A stretch of DNA of 38,749 bases from a virus. Numbering within the stretch: the first letter of the stretch is position 1; each line of letters starts with the position of its first letter. The notes beneath the pieces are model-generated. The model had not been told where the DNA came from. It worked only from the letters and a program-made list of their open reading frames with translations, and ran no database searches. Below, piece after piece: positions 38,745 through 38,749 of this stretch. The position numbers and the translations under genes are program-made. The stretch spans positions 1 through 38,749 of the IMG/VR virus record IMGVR_UViG_3300042525_000303. One strand, 5' to 3'.

Positions 38745-38749
38745 TCGCT
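38528..38749. repeat. Right copy of near-identical terminal repeat
   Basis: This copy matches bases 1-222 with seven substitutions and no gaps. It covers the last 71 codons and stop of the helix-turn-helix gene and the first codons of the next gene (ATGATCGCT). It marks the closure point of the circular genome. Confidence 0.9.

Noticed and set aside
1-38749. Genes on the minus strand, CRISPR arrays, insertion sequences
   Set aside because: Minus-strand frames mirror plus-strand genes, with no ribosome sites, motifs or consistent spacing. No spaced direct repeats of CRISPR type or transposase motifs were seen.

Overview
The window is an essentially complete genome of a tailed double-stranded DNA phage, most likely a siphovirus. 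Bases 1-222 and 38528-38749 are near-identical (215 of 222 bases) and in the same orientation, so the sequence closes into a circle of about 38.5 kb. Closing it puts the gene at 38343-38744 directly upstream of the gene at 214-480 with an ATGA overlap. Every convincing gene is on the + strand, most start codons overlap the previous stop, and no integrase, repressor, DNA or RNA polymerase, tRNA or CRISPR array is visible. The host cannot be named from sequence alone. Lipobox-bearing small proteins and a possible spanin-like pair suggest a Gram-negative host. AAGGAG-type ribosome sites before several genes show normal Shine-Dalgarno use, although some genes have other leaders.

Layout. Bases 1-3100 hold small early or accessory genes: DNA-binding proteins and a secreted 3D-domain protein. 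Bases 3101-3351 are a repeat-rich non-coding stretch. Bases 3352-13611 hold a ParB/DNA-methyltransferase fusion and then a lambda-like head module: small terminase, HNH nuclease, large terminase, gpW-like connector, a giant portal with a C-terminal zinc-protease-like domain, prohead protease/scaffold, decoration protein and major capsid protein. A strong terminator follows at 13642-13680.

Bases 13718-18716 are a compact seven-gene cargo block of glycosyltransferase-like and methyltransferase-like genes, bounded by a 9-bp direct repeat. Bases 18733-27597 are the connector and tail module. It includes two tandem gene duplications (tail-terminator-like and tail-tube-like), a -1 frameshift site for the tail-assembly chaperone, and a short tape measure. 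Interleaved are fibre-like genes and a small membrane/lipoprotein group. Bases 27619-31392 are fibre or host-recognition genes, and 31409-32458 is the lysis cassette.

Bases 32463-38744 form the early/replication region. It contains a MazG-like protein, a phosphoesterase, a promoter near 33876, a minimal ATP-dependent ligase-like domain, a PD-(D/E)XK nuclease, a recombination-type protein with an SSB-like acidic tail, and a replication initiator gene with 11-bp iterons and an AT-rich tract inside it (a probable origin, as in lambda O).

Together this is a lambda-type head and a short non-contractile tail with a self-contained replication-initiation system that must rely on host polymerases. 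The most unusual parts are the sugar/methyl cargo block inside the virion operon, the portal-metalloprotease fusion, the paired duplications of tail genes, the minimal ligase, and several recurring short DNA motifs at gene junctions.
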